Source of the DNA: Rhodospirillaceae bacterium | GTDB taxonomy: Bacteria; Pseudomonadota; Alphaproteobacteria; Bin65 | Direction of reading: 5' to 3' | Length of the DNA stretch: 64,000 bases | NCBI GenBank assembly: GCA_026709535.1 | Contig: JAPOST010000169.1 | Span: 1-64,000, forward strand | Shown here: piece by piece, positions 51,413 to 61,466 of the stretch | How positions within the stretch are numbered: position 1 is the stretch's first letter | Layout: each line of letters opens with the position of its first letter | Notes under the pieces: generated by a model | The model's input: the letters and a program-made list of their open reading frames with translations, nothing else | Database searches by the model: none | Told to the model about the DNA's origin: nothing | Position numbers and translations under genes: made by a program

Positions 51413-53832
51413 GCGATATCCTCATGGATCATGCGCCACAAGGTGGGCGGGGTGAGGGGCAGGGTGATATCCTCCCGACCGAGCGCGTCGGCGACGGCAT
51501 TGGCAAGTGCAGCAGGTGTTGTCATGGAACTGCCGTCGCCTAGTCCTTTTGAACCCAGCAGCGATTTTTCTGATGGCGTCGTCAGGTGCCGAACCGTGAC
51601 CGGCGGCACTTCCATTGCTGTGGGACAGCGATAGTCGGCGAACGTACCGTTCAGCGGATTGCCATCCGTATCATATGACAGTTCTTCATACATTGCGCCG
51701 CCAACTCCGTGAGCAAAGCCGCCGAGGATCTGACCTTCGACGACAAGGGGATTGAGTTGATTTCCGACGTCGTGAACGGAGACGTATTTCTCGACCGTCA
51801 TTTTCCCGGTATCCGGTGCGATGGACACGGCAGCAAGGTCAAACACGATTCCATACGTTACGGCAGAAGAAACCCGATCATGGTCGTCCGGAGCGGTCAG
51901 CGTTTCCGAATGAATTATGGCTGTTTCGGTGAGGCCGGCATCCAGACCGTCAGGCAGGCCGTCCGGATGCCAGTGCGCAGCAGCGGCAACTCTTTTCACC
52001 GGAAGGGCCCTGTTTGGTATGCCCTTGATCCGAACCTTGCCATCCGCCAGTTCCACATCGTCTACCGCGCATTCAAACAACTCGGCTGCGATCTTCCGGA
52101 GGCGCATGGAAACTCGATCGGCACACGTCACGATGGCGCCGGTAACGGCGGCGGCAAAGCGATTGGAGTAGTTGCCGGACGAGATGGACCATGCATCGTT
52201 TCGGGTGTCGATATCGGTTACCACGTCGATATCGGCGGGGTTGATCGCCAATGCCTGCGCCACGATCTGGGCGGCGACTGTTGCGTGGCCCTGACCATTG
52301 GGAGTACTACACAATTGCACAGTAACGGACCCGCTTGGGTCCATTTCGATGGTTGCGCTGGCATTGCCGCCGGACTTCGGGCCGGCTTTCGCACGCTCCT
52401 CCGGGGTTTGCGCGAGGCTGACATACGCCATGTTCGAGCCGGAGGGTTCGATCCCGCAGGCGAAACCGATACCGAAATAGTTTCCAGCCCTTCGAACATC
52501 GGCTCGGCGCTCTTTCAGGCCTTTGTAGTCAGCGGCGGCCAGCAGCATATCCATCGCCTTGTCATAATCCGACGAATCGAAGGTTGCGCCGCCCGGCGTC
52601 GTGTAGGGGAATGCCTCCTTTCGCAGAAAATTCTGTCGGCGCAGCTCTACCGGGTCGAAGCCAAGCTTGCGTGCGGCGCAATCGATCAGTCGTTCCAGCG
52701 CGAAGAAAAACTGGGGGCCGCCATAGCCGCGGTTCAGGCCAACGGGGAGCGTGTTGGTGACGACCAGTCTGTTTTCCACGGCGATATGAGGTACTCTGTA
52801 GCAGCCGTTCGATGCGGCATGCATCCGGTAGACAGATGCCGGTTCCGGCGGACGCAGGTACGCGCCCATGTTGGCGATGTTGTCGAAGCGTAGCCCCGTG
52901 AGCGTGCCGTTTTCATCGAATGCGCCGTCGATCCGGCCGACGCGTTCGGCAGCGGCGGAAGACGCGGTCAGGTGCTCAAGGCGATCTTCGACCCATTTGA
53001 CCGGATGGCCGGTCAACCGGCTGACTGCGGATAGTAGCAAGATGTAGCCGAAGATCGCCTGCTTGATGCCGAAGCTGCCCCCGCTGGCTGGGGCCGTGAT
53101 CAGACGCAACCTGTTTCCGGCGACGCCAAGTGCCCCGGCCATCAGGGGATGAAGAACGAATGGACCCTGAAAATTCGACCAAACAGTATAGCGGTCCGGC
53201 GCCTTTTCCGCATGAGCTATAACACCATAGGTTTCGATTGGCGTAGAAGCATAGCGGTGGAAGGTGTAGTCCAGACTTACCGTTCGCGCCGCTCGGGCAA
53301 AAGCCGTATCCGGGTCGCCATAGCGAAAGGTCCTGAAGCTGACGCAATTGCTGTCGGCGTCTTCATGCAGAAGTGGGGCCGTATCACACATTGCCGCAAC
53401 GGGCCCAACGACGGGGTCGAGCGGATCAATCTCCACAGAGACCTGTTCGGCTGCATCTTCAGCAAGGTAACGGTCGCTGGCCACGACCACAGCGACCGGC
53501 TCGCCGGCAAACCGCACCTTGTCGACGCCGACAGGCATATAGCGAATTGGCGTCCGAACGACGCTGGGAATTGGTTTCAGGATAGCCGCGATATCCGAAC
53601 CGGTGACGACCGCATCAACGCCATGCATTGCAAGCGCAGAATCGACGTCAATGGACCGAATCCGACCATGGGCGTGGGGGGAGCGGACGATGGCCACGTG
53701 CCGAAGCCCCGCAACTGGCTCCAGATCGTCAATGAATCGCGCCTGGCCGGTCAGCAATGCCGGATCTTCCTTTCGGGGAAGCGCCTTGCCGATCCAGGAG
53801 AATACCGGTTCTGTCATGGATGGTTCAGTCAA
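51409..53832 (-). CDS. Molybdopterin-binding catalytic subunit of molybdenum hydroxylase (CoxL-type)
   Basis: IGKALPRKEDPALLTGQARFIDDL, GGSFGIKQAIFGYILLLSAVSRLTGHPVKWVEDR, QLCSTPNGQGHATVAAQIVAQ, GSKGLGDGSSMTTPAALANAVADALG. Confidence 0.94.
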   Translation of the reverse strand: MTEPSMTEPVFSWIGKALPRKEDPALLTGQARFIDDLEPVAGLRHVAIVRSPHAHGRIRSIDVDSALAMHGVDAVVTGSDIAAILKPIPSVVRTPIRYMPVGVDKVRFAGEPVAVVVASDRYLAEDAAEQVSVEIDPLDPVVGPVAAMCDTAPLLHEDADSNCVSFRTFRYGDPDTAFARAARTVSLDYTFHRYASTPIETYGVIAHAEKAPDRYTVWSNFQGPFVLHPLMAGALGVAGNRLRLITAPASGGSFGIKQAIFGYILLLSAVSRLTGHPVKWVEDRLEHLTASSAAAERVGRIDGAFDENGTLTGLRFDNIANMGAYLRPPEPASVYRMHAASNGCYRVPHIAVENRLVVTNTLPVGLNRGYGGPQFFFALERLIDCAARKLGFDPVELRRQNFLRKEAFPYTTPGGATFDSSDYDKAMDMLLAAADYKGLKERRADVRRAGNYFGIGFACGIEPSGSNMAYVSLAQTPEERAKAGPKSGGNASATIEMDPSGSVTVQLCSTPNGQGHATVAAQIVAQALAINPADIDVVTDIDTRNDAWSISSGNYSNRFAAAVTGAIVTCADRVSMRLRKIAAELFECAVDDVELADGKVRIKGIPNRALPVKRVAAAAHWHPDGLPDGLDAGLTETAIIHSETLTAPDDHDRVSSAVTYGIVFDLAAVSIAPDTGKMTVEKYVSVHDVGNQLNPLVVEGQILGGFAHGVGGAMYEELSYDTDGNPLNGTFADYRCPTAMEVPPVTVRHLTTPSEKSLLGSKGLGDGSSMTTPAALANAVADALGREDITLPLTPPTLWRMIHEDIA

Positions 53833-54349
53833 GGGCCGTCAGGCCGGACCGGTAGCGCCGGGCATTCTCGATATAGTGGCTTGCATTTGCGCGCATGCCG
53901 TTGATCTGCTGTTCTGTCAATATCCGCACGGCCTTTGCCGGAGCCCCGACGATCAGGCTTGCCGGCTCGAAGGTCTTGCCTTCGGTAATCAGGGCCCCAG
54001 CGCCGACCAGACAGTTCTCGCTAATCTGTGCCCCATTCAGGATTGTCGACCCGATACCGATCAACGCCCCGTCGCCAATGGCGCAGCCATGCAAAGTCAC
54101 GTGGTGACCGATCGTGACGTTCTTGCCGATCGAAAGGGGGAAGCCCGGGTCGGTATGCAACATGCAAAAATCCTGCACATTGCTGCCTGCGCCGACGGCG
54201 ATCAGTTCGTTGTCGCCGCGCAGCACGGCCTGCCACCAGACACTGCTTTCCTTTTCGAGCGATACATTGCCGATCACCTCAGCTGTCGGTGCGACCCAGC
54301 TTTCCGGGTGACAGTCGGGCCGGACATCGTTAAGGGCGTAAAACGTCAT
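53825..54349 (-). CDS. Gamma-carbonic anhydrase family protein
   Basis: NVSLEKESSVWWQAVLRGDNELIAVGAGSNVQDFCMLHTDPGFPLSIGKNVTIGHHVTLHGCAIGDGALIGIGSTILNGAQI left-handed beta-helix with conserved His set. Confidence 0.94.
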   Translation of the reverse strand: MTFYALNDVRPDCHPESWVAPTAEVIGNVSLEKESSVWWQAVLRGDNELIAVGAGSNVQDFCMLHTDPGFPLSIGKNVTIGHHVTLHGCAIGDGALIGIGSTILNGAQISENCLVGAGALITEGKTFEPASLIVGAPAKAVRILTEQQINGMRANASHYIENARRYRSGLTALD

Positions 54350-54459
54350 GTCGGAACTGCTCCTTCTATCATGGAACCTGTGTCTGGGTCGCGCCCCTCC
54401 ACGATGCCATGGAGGTCTGGTACTCTGGTATCGCCTGGTCAGTATCCGAAGCGTCATGT

Positions 54460-54639
54460 TCAAGGCTTACGCCGCTCCCGCGCGGCTGCAAGGTCTTGCC
54501 GCGCCGTGATCTCGCGATCTCTTGCCAGGAACCTGAGGCCGAATTCCCTGGCCAGAAGATCGACAACGCGGGAGATAATCCCGATATCGGTCCTCTTCCG
54601 GATTGTCGAGTTGGGCCATGAAACGGGTCTGCATGTCAT
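54460..54639 (-). CDS. Hypothetical small protein
   Basis: 59 aa frame MTCRPVSWPNSTIRKRTDIGIISRVVDLLAREFGLRFLARDREITARQ... directly downstream of the pentapeptide-repeat gene. Confidence 0.3.
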   Translation of the reverse strand: MTCRPVSWPNSTIRKRTDIGIISRVVDLLAREFGLRFLARDREITARQDLAAARERRKP

Positions 54640-54646
54640 CTGTCCC

Positions 54647-55072
54647 TCAAGCCATTCCGAGAACGCCTTCCAGCACGGCATCTTCCAGTACTGCGCCATC
54701 CAGACGAGTTTCGTACAGATCCGCATTGGCCAGGTTTGCCGACTTCAGGACAGCCCGCTCAAGTACGGCGTGGTTCAGTTCGGCCCCACTGAGGTTGGCT
54801 TCTGTCAGGTCTGTCGCGACCATCACGGTTCGGTGCATGAAAGCGCCCGACAGGTCCGCGTCGCGCAGATTGGCCCGCGACAGTTCGGCCCGTATCAGCT
54901 CCGCGCCGCGCAGCGAAGCACCCTCGAAATCCGCGCCTTCCAGCGTATGACCGTGCAAGTTGTAGCCATCGAGATCGGCCCCACGGAAATCACCGCGTTC
55001 GCCGTCTTTGCCGGCCGTCAATATCCACCGCATGTGTTTTCGAAAGCGTGCATCGAATTCATTTCGTTTCAT
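54647..55072 (-). CDS. Pentapeptide-repeat protein
   Basis: GADFEGASLRGAELIRAELSRANLRDADLSGAFMHRTVMVATDLTEANLSGAELNHAVLERAVLKSANLANADLYETRLDGAVLEDAVL; start chosen at MKRNEFDARF. Confidence 0.88.
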   Translation of the reverse strand: MKRNEFDARFRKHMRWILTAGKDGERGDFRGADLDGYNLHGHTLEGADFEGASLRGAELIRAELSRANLRDADLSGAFMHRTVMVATDLTEANLSGAELNHAVLERAVLKSANLANADLYETRLDGAVLEDAVLEGVLGMA

Positions 55073-55818
55073 CACAGCACCCGGCTGGCGTTCGAAGTAT
55101 TTCGCCAAGACGGAGCGTGTGGACTGCGAAAGGTCAAGTCTTTTTCTGGACTGCGGGGCGTCATGATCCCGATGCAAGGTTCGGATGGGGCTCCTGTGCA
55201 AGCACGAGACCGGGTAGGGTGAACGGGGATGCCTTCGCTTTATAGCGGTTGCCGGATCGGATACCTTCGCTTCACGTGCCGTGTTGCATCAGGAGTTCCC
55301 GGTGATCTGTCAGTTCGGTTGAAGAACGGAAGCGTTGCCGTTCAATTCGAGGAAGACTGTGATATCGTCTGGCGGGTTGTGTGCGCAGGCTATCTGGTCG
55401 ATCTCTGCCGGCACAGCAGAATTTCCTGTCGATCAGAATAGTGGACATGACTTCCGGAAAGGTGAGGGCAGCAAGATGATCCCCGATGATTTCCGACAGA
55501 CAACGCGCTTCCCTGAGATCATGGTTGCGGCCTCTGCCAGTACGACGGGACCAGCTTTATCGGCAAAGATAAGCAATTTACGAGAAGCGGGTCAGGTCGT
55601 TTGATGTTTCCAAAACAACCCGGATCTTCCTTTCTCGGCCGGAGTGTTGGCGCAATCCCGTCATCTTGCGCGTCGTATTTGGTTTGTTGACAGCGGGGCG
55701 GCTGGGTGACAATGAAATGGTGATTGAAATATTTTCTCTGCCAGACTGACGATCTAGTCACGTCATGGAATGGTCGGCGAGCTTGCAATTTGCCAGGATT
55801 TGATCAAGCAATGCGCCG

Positions 55819-57201
55819 ATGAACGTCGAAAAAGAAGACCCGGATACATCGTCGACAGGACGGTCCAGCGACTTGGAAACCAAAGCGGAAACCTCGTCTC
55901 ACAGAAAAAGCCGCGTTTTGAGAAGGATCGGTTTCGGCGCCCTGTATCTGATCAAGCTTGTCGTGCCCGTTGCCATTCTTGGCGGCGCGTTCATGGCTTT
56001 CCAGTACATGCAATTCACCAAGCCAACGGTGCAACGCAGGGCGGTCACCGAAAGAGTCTATTTCATTGATACGGTAGTCGCAGCAAAGTCTACCGTCGCG
56101 CCGCAATTGAAGCTTTACGGCATCATCGTGGCTGGTCGAGAGGTGCAGTTGCGCCCGCTGGTATCAGGACGGGTGGTGCGTGTCGGCAAGACTTTTGCCG
56201 AGGGCGGCATTGTCGAAAAGGGTGATTTGCTCGTCGAAATCGACCGTTTTGATTACGAGGTCGACGTGACGGAACGCAAGACCCAGTTGAAGGAGGCAAG
56301 AGCGCGCCTCAAGGAAATCAGGGCAGACCTCGGGGGTGAAAAGGCGCTGATCAAGCAGGATCGTGACCAGATCGAACTGCGGAAGCGGGATACGGTCCGG
56401 CGTAAGGTCCTGCTCAAGAAGGGTGCGGGAACCGAGAAGCTTCTGGACGATTCCAAGATTGCACTGAACAGCCAGGAGCAACGCCTGAACGAGCGTATCC
56501 GCCGCGTGACAACGCTTGAAGCCAGGCTGATTCAGCAGACATCCGCTATTGATCGAGTTGAATTGGCACTTGCCCGAGCGCAGCGCAACCTTCGCGATAC
56601 CAAGCTGGTCGCGCCGTTTGACGGCTTCCTGCGGGAGATTTCCACCGAAATCGGCAAGAGGGTCAGCGTCAATGATCCGATTGCTCGACTGACCGATGCC
56701 CGCCGGTTCGAGGCGGAGTTCCAAGTCAGTGACGCCCAGTACGGTCGACTGGTCAGTGACGGCACCGTGATTGGCAAGCCGGCGGCGGTCGTGTGGAAGA
56801 CATCCGGCAGGAATTTCTTGTTCCCGGCAGAAATCGCTCGGGTGTCGGGTCGGGTCTCCAGCGTCAGCGGCGGCGTGAACCTGTTTGCCAGATTGGCATC
56901 GACGACCATCAAAACACCCTTACGACCGGGTGTTTTTGTAGAGGTCCAGATCACGGATCGCCCTTTCGAGAAGGTATTCCGCCTTCCCGACGACGCGTTG
57001 CACGATGGGCGGTACATTTATGTGGTCGTCGATGAACGCCTGGAGCGGCGAGCCGTTCAGATTGCCGGTCGCGTCGGGAATGATATTCTTGTGCGTGGCA
57101 AAATTGTCGATGGTGACAAGGTTGTCGCTCGAACCTTCCCGGAGATCGGCCCTGGCTTGAAGGTGAACGTCCCCGCGTCGAGCGCCCGAAACACGCAATG
57201 A
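55819..57201 (+). CDS. RND efflux periplasmic adaptor (HlyD/MFP family)
   Basis: N-terminal TM, VQLRPLVSGRVVRVGKTFAEGGIVEKGDLLVEIDRFDYEVDV, coiled-coil hairpin, LVAPFDGFLREISTEIGKRVSVNDPIARLTD. Confidence 0.93.
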   Translation: MNVEKEDPDTSSTGRSSDLETKAETSSHRKSRVLRRIGFGALYLIKLVVPVAILGGAFMAFQYMQFTKPTVQRRAVTERVYFIDTVVAAKSTVAPQLKLYGIIVAGREVQLRPLVSGRVVRVGKTFAEGGIVEKGDLLVEIDRFDYEVDVTERKTQLKEARARLKEIRADLGGEKALIKQDRDQIELRKRDTVRRKVLLKKGAGTEKLLDDSKIALNSQEQRLNERIRRVTTLEARLIQQTSAIDRVELALARAQRNLRDTKLVAPFDGFLREISTEIGKRVSVNDPIARLTDARRFEAEFQVSDAQYGRLVSDGTVIGKPAAVVWKTSGRNFLFPAEIARVSGRVSSVSGGVNLFARLASTTIKTPLRPGVFVEVQITDRPFEKVFRLPDDALHDGRYIYVVVDERLERRAVQIAGRVGNDILVRGKIVDGDKVVARTFPEIGPGLKVNVPASSARNTQ

Positions 57202-57211
57202 GATTGCGCAG

Positions 57212-60200
57212 ATGACGGAAGCAGGCGAATTGCCTGAAATTGGCGTTACCAGGACAGACGCCAACTACGGTCCACGCAGCATCCAGTCCAAGAACGATCT
57301 GATCGGCTTCTTCACACGCCATCGGACAGCAGCCAACCTGCTGATGGTGCTGATGTTGATCGCCGGGTTTTTTGGCTTGAACCGGATGACCACACAGTTC
57401 TTCCCGGATTTCGGGATCGACCTCGTGAGAGTCTCCGTGAAATGGTCGGGTGCAAGCGCCAGCGATGTGGACAGCAATATCATTCAGGCGATCGAGCGGG
57501 AGGTCAGGTTTATCGATGGCGTGAAGGCCGTGAAATCCAGCGCATTCGAAGGGCGCGGCTCGGTCGCTGTTGAATTCGAGCCTGGGACCAACATGCAAGG
57601 TGCGTTGTCCAACGTTGAGACAGCGGTCGGGCAAGTGACAACCCTGCCGGAAGACGCGGAAACGCCGACCATCAAGCGGATCGTGCGCTATGATACTCTG
57701 TCACGGATCATGGTATCGGGACCATTCTCCGAATCGGCGTTGAAGGCGTATGCGAAGCGAATACGCGACGGGCTCCTCAGACGGGGAATTGACAAGGTCG
57801 ATATTGGTGGGTCACGCAAGGAAGAGTTGCTCGTTGAAATCAAACCGGAAACACTGCGAAGATTGAACCTGACGCTGAACGAGGTGGCGCAAAGGATCCG
57901 CCAGACATCTCAGGACGTGCCTTCCGGCGACATCTTTGGTCGAGGCCAGCGGCAGATCCGGAGTATCGGCGCAGTCAAGTCAGCCCAAGAGCTTGGCAAG
58001 ATCGAAATCAAGTCCCTTGCCAATGGCGAAAAGCTCCTGCTTCGGGACATCGCCTCTGTGCGAGAATCATTCAATAAAGACGACTCCACTCGCTGGCGCG
58101 GCGAGAACAGGGCGATCGAATTGCACGCCAAACGTACGCCAAAGGGTGATGCGCTGGCGCTATCGGATGTCGTCGATAGGTATCTGGAGGAAATTCAACC
58201 CGCACTCCCGGTCAGTCTCAAGCTGGAGCGCTATGACATTCAAGCCGACCAGATCAGGAGTCGTGTCAGCTTGCTGATCAACAACGGCATGCAGGGTTTG
58301 ATCATCGTCCTGGTCGTACTTTTCCTGTTCTTGAACGGTCGCGTGGCCTTTTGGGTTGCGGCCGGCATTCCAATTTCGCTGTCTGCTGCGATGATGGTGA
58401 TGTGGCTCTGGGGGCAGTCGGTAAACATGATCAGTATGTTTGGTATGATCATGGCAATCGGCATCATCGTCGATGACGCCATTGTGGTAGGCGAGCATTC
58501 GGAAGCGCTTCGGCGCCTTGGCTATGATTATAAGTTGTCGGCTGAGGCCGGGGCTAGGCGCATGGCACCGCCAGTCTTCTCTGCCTCGTTGACCACGATC
58601 GCCGCTTTCCTTCCCTTGTTGCTGATCACCGATGTCATCGGGACGCTGATCAAAGCCATCCCGCTCGTGGTGATCGCGATCATCATCGCCAGTCTGATCG
58701 AATGTTTCCTCGTGTTGCCGGGCCATATGCGTCATGCTCTTGAATCTGATGAAAGACGGCGTGCTTCTTCGCCTGGCTGGTTCTCACCATTCTTCGGAGT
58801 TATCGGCCTGGCCTGGGTGTGGCCCCTGGTTCCGGCCATTCTGGTCGGGCGCGCTGTCGGCAGGACCCTGACGGCGATCAAACGGGGTTTTGAAAGGGCA
58901 TTCAACGGTTTTCGTGATCGCCTTTTCGTACCTGTCGTCCGCACGTCGCTTCGTTGGCGCTATACAACGGTAGCCTTGGCGCTTGCCGCATTGATCGGCG
59001 CCTTCTCAATCGTTGCGGGCGGGCGAATCAATTTCGTTTTCTTCCCGAATCCGGAAGTGGACAAGATTTTTGCAACCGTGGAGTTTACGGCTGGCACTCC
59101 ACGGACCCGAACACGCGCCATGCTTCTCGAACTAGAGCGAGCCCTGTTCGAAGCCGACAGGAAACATACCAACGGCAAGGGCGGCTTGATCAAGTTCAGT
59201 TCGGGGACGGTTGGATACCCTGTGGGCACGGCAGTCGCCAACAACCCCGTCACTGGGGACCATGTCGGCGGGCTGTTTGTCGAACTCATTCCTTCCGACC
59301 AGCGGACGATTAAGGCAAGCGAGTTCGTCGTGACTTGGCGCAAGGCTGTGCGCAACATGCCCGGCTTGCAACACGTTACCATCAAGCCCTCTCGCGGCGG
59401 TCCGCCCGGCCGGGATGTGGATGTTCGCCTGACCGGAGCGTCAACGTTGAAACTCAAGGAAGCCGCTGAGGAACTGAAGGTAATCCTCAGGTCACTGCCT
59501 GGTGTCCGAGCAATCGAGGATAGCCTGCCGTACGGCAAAATCGAAACCATTCTGGAACTGACGCCTCGCGGCAGGGCCTTGGGCTTCACAACTGAAAGCG
59601 TTGGTCGGCAGGTCCGCAATGCGTTTGATGGCGCCATCGCCAAGCGATTTGCTCGCGGCGATGAGGAGGTATTGGTAAGGGTACGCTTTCCTGATTCTGA
59701 ACTCACGGCAGCGTCGCTGAACACCCTGCATCTTCGTGCGCCGAATGGCGTTTTCGTACCCTTGGGCGCCATTGTCAGCATGCGCGAGAAGCAGGGTTTT
59801 GCGAGAATTCGGCGCGAAGATGGCGCGCGGGAAGTTGCCATCACGGCTGATCTTGATACCAGCATCATGACAACCCAGGCGGCGATCAGCGAGATCAAGA
59901 AAGCCGGTCTCGATCGGTTGGTGACGAAGTACGACCTTCAGTATCGTTTTGAGGGTCGAGACAAGGAACAGAAGCGTACGTTCAGGGACATGATGATCGG
60001 GGCCGGTATCGGTCTGGTCCTGATCTTCGTTATTCTGGCTTGGGTTTTTGCCAGCTACATGCGCCCGATTGTCGTGATGTCGATTATTCCAATGGTCTTC
60101 ATCGGTTCCGTATTGGGCCATTATCTGCTGGGCTTTGATCTGACGATTTTGAGCCTCATCGCTCTCATTGGCCTCTCCGGTATCGTCGTGAATGATTCGA

Positions 60201-60526
60201 TCATTTTGGTATCCGCGGTGAAGGAGCGGCTGGAGGCGGGCGAGCCGGTCTATGAGGCCATCGCCAACGGGTCGCGCGACCGGTTGCGCGCCATTATTCT
60301 TACCTCTCTGACGACCATAGGCGGTCTGATCCCGCTGATGTTTGAGACCGACCTGCAGGCGCAGTTTCTGCTTCCGATGGCCATCACGTTGATCTTCGGA
60401 CTTCTGGTGGCAATGTTCCTGGTGCTGTTCGTAGTACCGGGGATGATTGCAATTCAGGAGGACTTCCGGCGTATTTTCCGACGACCTGATCCGTATGGCA
60501 CTGGCTCGCCCATGCCGGCCGAATAG
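57212..60526 (+). CDS. RND efflux transporter permease (AcrB/MMPL-type)
   Basis: 1104 aa; GMIMAIGIIVDDAIVVGEHSEALRR, FLPLLLITDVIGTLIKAIPLVVI, LIALIGLSGIVVNDSIILVSAVKERLEAG. Confidence 0.96.
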   Translation: MTEAGELPEIGVTRTDANYGPRSIQSKNDLIGFFTRHRTAANLLMVLMLIAGFFGLNRMTTQFFPDFGIDLVRVSVKWSGASASDVDSNIIQAIEREVRFIDGVKAVKSSAFEGRGSVAVEFEPGTNMQGALSNVETAVGQVTTLPEDAETPTIKRIVRYDTLSRIMVSGPFSESALKAYAKRIRDGLLRRGIDKVDIGGSRKEELLVEIKPETLRRLNLTLNEVAQRIRQTSQDVPSGDIFGRGQRQIRSIGAVKSAQELGKIEIKSLANGEKLLLRDIASVRESFNKDDSTRWRGENRAIELHAKRTPKGDALALSDVVDRYLEEIQPALPVSLKLERYDIQADQIRSRVSLLINNGMQGLIIVLVVLFLFLNGRVAFWVAAGIPISLSAAMMVMWLWGQSVNMISMFGMIMAIGIIVDDAIVVGEHSEALRRLGYDYKLSAEAGARRMAPPVFSASLTTIAAFLPLLLITDVIGTLIKAIPLVVIAIIIASLIECFLVLPGHMRHALESDERRRASSPGWFSPFFGVIGLAWVWPLVPAILVGRAVGRTLTAIKRGFERAFNGFRDRLFVPVVRTSLRWRYTTVALALAALIGAFSIVAGGRINFVFFPNPEVDKIFATVEFTAGTPRTRTRAMLLELERALFEADRKHTNGKGGLIKFSSGTVGYPVGTAVANNPVTGDHVGGLFVELIPSDQRTIKASEFVVTWRKAVRNMPGLQHVTIKPSRGGPPGRDVDVRLTGASTLKLKEAAEELKVILRSLPGVRAIEDSLPYGKIETILELTPRGRALGFTTESVGRQVRNAFDGAIAKRFARGDEEVLVRVRFPDSELTAASLNTLHLRAPNGVFVPLGAIVSMREKQGFARIRREDGAREVAITADLDTSIMTTQAAISEIKKAGLDRLVTKYDLQYRFEGRDKEQKRTFRDMMIGAGIGLVLIFVILAWVFASYMRPIVVMSIIPMVFIGSVLGHYLLGFDLTILSLIALIGLSGIVVNDSIILVSAVKERLEAGEPVYEAIANGSRDRLRAIILTSLTTIGGLIPLMFETDLQAQFLLPMAITLIFGLLVAMFLVLFVVPGMIAIQEDFRRIFRRPDPYGTGSPMPAE

Positions 60527-60741
60527 TTCTGGCAGCAGTGTGGATATTCAGTATTGCCGACACCAGACAGATGGATAGGCGTGGACATGACGCCGAATTC
60601 TACGTAGCATCGACCTGCAGGCGCTGGCTGCCGTGGCCCATGCCTCCGAGCAGTTTTGCTGCTTGGTGCACGAATTTCCCGCACAAAGGTCGATCATCGG
60701 CCAGAATCACTGCGGGCAGATTGCAATCTCCGGAGAATGAA

Positions 60742-61446
60742 ATGGCGGATACCAAAGTTGTTGTTCTGTCAGCGGCTGGCAGCGGCATGGGTGCCAGCGC
60801 AGCACGCGCTTTCGCGGCCAGGGGTTACAAGGTGGGAATCCTGTCTTCGTCGGGTAGGGGCGAGGTTTTGGCGGAAGAATTGGGCGGGCTCGGCATCACC
60901 GGCACTAATCAGTCTAACAACGATATTCAGAAACTGGTCGACAAGGTCATGGCGGCCTGGGGCCGGATTGACGTGCTGGTCAACAGTGCAGGCCATGGTC
61001 CTCGTGCGCCGATTCTGGAGATCACTGACGAAGACTGGCGCACCGGGATGGATGTATATTTCATGTGTGTCGTGCGTCCTACCCGGATCGTTGCACCGAT
61101 CATGCAGGCGCAGGGCGGCGGCGCGATAATCAACATTTCGAGTTTCGCTGCCTTCGAGCCATCTTCTGTATTTCCGACTTCAGCCGTCTTTCGGGCAGGC
61201 TTGGCGTCCTACGCCAAGTTGTTTGCCGATACCTACGCAGCAGACGGAGTTCGCATGAATAACGTCCTGCCGGGCTTTATCGACAGCCTCCCCGAAAAAG
61301 AGGAATTCCGTATCCAGATTCCCATGAAGCGTTATGGCACGACAGAAGAGATCGCAGAGACCATCGTCTTTCTTGCCTCCGACGGAGGCGCCTACATCAC
61401 AGGCCAAAATCTGCGCGTGGATGGCGGAATTACCCGGTCCATCTAA
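60742..61446 (+). CDS. Short-chain dehydrogenase/reductase
   Basis: VVVLSAAGSGMGASAARAFAARGYKVGILSSSG, DVLVNSAGHGP, ASYAKLFADTYAADGVRMNNVLPGFIDS, FLASDGGAYITGQNLRVDGG. The usual YxxxK appears as AGLASYAK. Confidence 0.88.
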   Translation: MADTKVVVLSAAGSGMGASAARAFAARGYKVGILSSSGRGEVLAEELGGLGITGTNQSNNDIQKLVDKVMAAWGRIDVLVNSAGHGPRAPILEITDEDWRTGMDVYFMCVVRPTRIVAPIMQAQGGGAIINISSFAAFEPSSVFPTSAVFRAGLASYAKLFADTYAADGVRMNNVLPGFIDSLPEKEEFRIQIPMKRYGTTEEIAETIVFLASDGGAYITGQNLRVDGGITRSI

Positions 61447-61466
61447 GTTTCTTGCGAATTGGGGTC

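Noticed and set aside
51709-52893. 394 aa forward ORF
   Set aside because: Antisense to the Mo-hydroxylase large subunit.
53603-55222. 539 aa forward ORF
   Set aside because: Antisense to the gamma-carbonic anhydrase and pentapeptide-repeat genes; its periodicity is the complement of the pentapeptide repeats.
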